Below, piece after piece: positions 13,390 through 14,325 of a DNA stretch of 14,325 nucleotides. The translations under genes and the position numbers were made by a program. Origin of the DNA: an uncultured Eubacteriales bacterium. GTDB lineage: Bacteria > Bacillota_A > Clostridia > Oscillospirales > Acutalibacteraceae. Each line of letters begins with the position of its first letter. Position 1 is the first letter of the stretch. Below the pieces are notes generated by a model. That model did no database searches and was not told the DNA's origin. It worked only from the letters and a program-made list of their open reading frames with translations. The DNA is taken from the NCBI GenBank assembly GCA_934454005.1, contig CAKSGI010000030.1, positions 1-14,325 on the forward strand, written 5' to 3'.

Positions 13390-14325
13390 ATGATTAAAAA
13401 AATACAAATGTCTACCCCATTAGTTGAAATGGATGGCGACGAAATGACAAGAATCATCTGGAAAATGATAAAAGACATTTTAATAAATCCATATATAGAT
13501 CTAAAAACTGAATATTATGATCTCGGCTTAAAAAATAGAGAAAAAACTAAAGATCAAGTTACAGTAGATTCTGCAAACGCTACTAAAAAATATGGAGTTG
13601 CAGTAAAATGTGCTACTATTACACCTAATGCACAAAGAGTTAACGAATACAATCTTTCTGAAATGTGGAAATCACCTAATGGAACAATAAGAGCTATACT
13701 AGACGGCACCGTTTTTAGAACACCTATTTTAGTAAAAGGTATTACCCCTTTTATACCAAGTTGGAAAAAACCTATTACAATTGCTCGCCATGCATATGGG
13801 GATATATATAAAAATACAGAGATGGTGGTTCCTAGTAATTGTAAAGCCGAACTTGTTATTACAGACAAATATGGAAATGAAACAAAAGAACTAATACACA
13901 AGTTTGATTCCCCAGGGATAATCCAAGGTATTCATAATACTGACAAAAGTATTAAAAGTTTTGCTAGATCTTGTTTTAATTTTGCAATTGATACAAAAAT
14001 GGATCTCTGGTTTGCCTCAAAAGATACTATATCTAAAAAATACGATCACCGATTTAAAGATATTTTTAATGAGATATTTGAAAAAGAATATAAAAATAAA
14101 TTTAAAGAATTAAACATAGAATATTTTTATACGCTTATTGATGATGCTGTTGCAAGAGTTATTCGCTCTAATGGTGGATATATATGGGCATGCAAAAACT
14201 ATGATGGCGATGTTATGTCTGATATGGTTGCAACTGCTTTTGGAAGCTTGGCCATGATGACATCCGTTCTTGTTACTCCCGATGGCATATATGAATACGA
14301 AGCAGCACATGGAACAGTCCAAAGG
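13390..14325 (+). CDS. icd: NADP-dependent isocitrate dehydrogenase (eukaryote-type), cut by window edge
   Basis: It oxidatively decarboxylates isocitrate to 2-oxoglutarate with NADP, supplying glutamate precursor and NADPH. The 312 visible codons align closely with the homodimeric IDH1/IDH2 type rather than with Escherichia coli Icd. They show [13 protein letters not shown] (12-24), KSPNGTIR (94-101), ARHAYGDIY (132-140, where Arg133 matches human IDH1 Arg132), the Lys of [10 protein letters not shown], the Asp residues of DDAVAR and NYDGDVMSD, and EAAHGTVQR at the edge. The family usually has ~400 residues, so about 90 are missing, including the rest of the NADP pocket. GGAGG (13378-13382) is seven bases before ATG 13390. 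There is no terminator in the 39-nt gap after aconitase, so both are one transcript. Confidence 0.96.
   Translation, partial: MIKKIQMSTPLVEMDGDEMTRIIWKMIKDILINPYIDLKTEYYDLGLKNREKTKDQVTVDSANATKKYGVAVKCATITPNAQRVNEYNLSEMWKSPNGTIRAILDGTVFRTPILVKGITPFIPSWKKPITIARHAYGDIYKNTEMVVPSNCKAELVITDKYGNETKELIHKFDSPGIIQGIHNTDKSIKSFARSCFNFAIDTKMDLWFASKDTISKKYDHRFKDIFNEIFEKEYKNKFKELNIEYFYTLIDDAVARVIRSNGGYIWACKNYDGDVMSDMVATAFGSLAMMTSVLVTPDGIYEYEAAHGTVQR

Noticed and set aside
13554..13901. 115-codon minus-strand frame, and another at 14110-14322, near the right edge
   Set aside because: Both are antisense to isocitrate dehydrogenase, whose plus-strand reading is unbroken and full of family motifs.
1..14325. 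Mobile elements, CRISPR arrays, tRNA or rRNA genes
   Set aside because: No transposase or integrase motifs, no regularly spaced repeats, and no tRNA or rRNA signatures were found on either strand.

Overview
The window is AT-rich and shows gene families and gene order typical of Clostridia (Bacillota): ScpA/ScpB with a site-2-type protease, DUF2953, a YtfJ/GerW-like protein, a PBP5-type carboxypeptidase and RluB in one run. Strong AGGAGG-type ribosome binding sites and TTGACA/TATAAT-type promoters are visible. It reads as ordinary chromosome. I see no transposase, integrase, tRNA, rRNA or CRISPR array.

Layout. (1) 1-471, minus: N-terminal part of a PgcA-type alpha-phosphohexomutase, cut by the window edge. 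(2) 719-2122, minus: a monocistronic gene with its own promoter and terminator. It encodes a secreted protein with two tandem N-terminal domains and a C-terminal domain carrying the Cys-box, His-box and Asn of ubiquitin-specific proteases (peptidase family C19). This is the standout gene. A possible 43-residue Cys-rich small ORF lies just upstream (2164-2295). (3) 2387-5635, minus: three genes for a biotin-dependent carboxyltransferase: an acyl-CoA carboxyltransferase (12S-like), a biotin carrier (1.3S-like) and an oxaloacetate/pyruvate carboxyltransferase (5S-like). This is the soluble transcarboxylase set, with no membrane pump subunit present. (4) 5719-11212, minus: an eight-gene run in transcription order: M50 protease, scpA, scpB, DUF2953, ytfJ/gerW-like, D,D-carboxypeptidase, rluB, GNAT-like protein. 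(5) 11422-14325, plus: aconitase with a TTG start behind a clear sigma-A promoter, then a eukaryote-type NADP isocitrate dehydrogenase running off the right edge.

How they fit. Aconitase and IDH form the oxidative branch from citrate to 2-oxoglutarate. The transcarboxylase set would move CO2 between oxaloacetate/pyruvate and an acyl-CoA, as in propionate-type metabolism. The long minus-strand run joins chromosome segregation (ScpAB), cell wall remodelling, a sporulation-associated protein and rRNA pseudouridylation, with spmA/spmB absent between the carboxypeptidase and rluB. The secreted USP-like protein fits none of these pathways. Because bacteria lack ubiquitin, it suggests a host-associated organism acting on eukaryotic ubiquitin or a ubiquitin-like fold. 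That is inference from motifs only.
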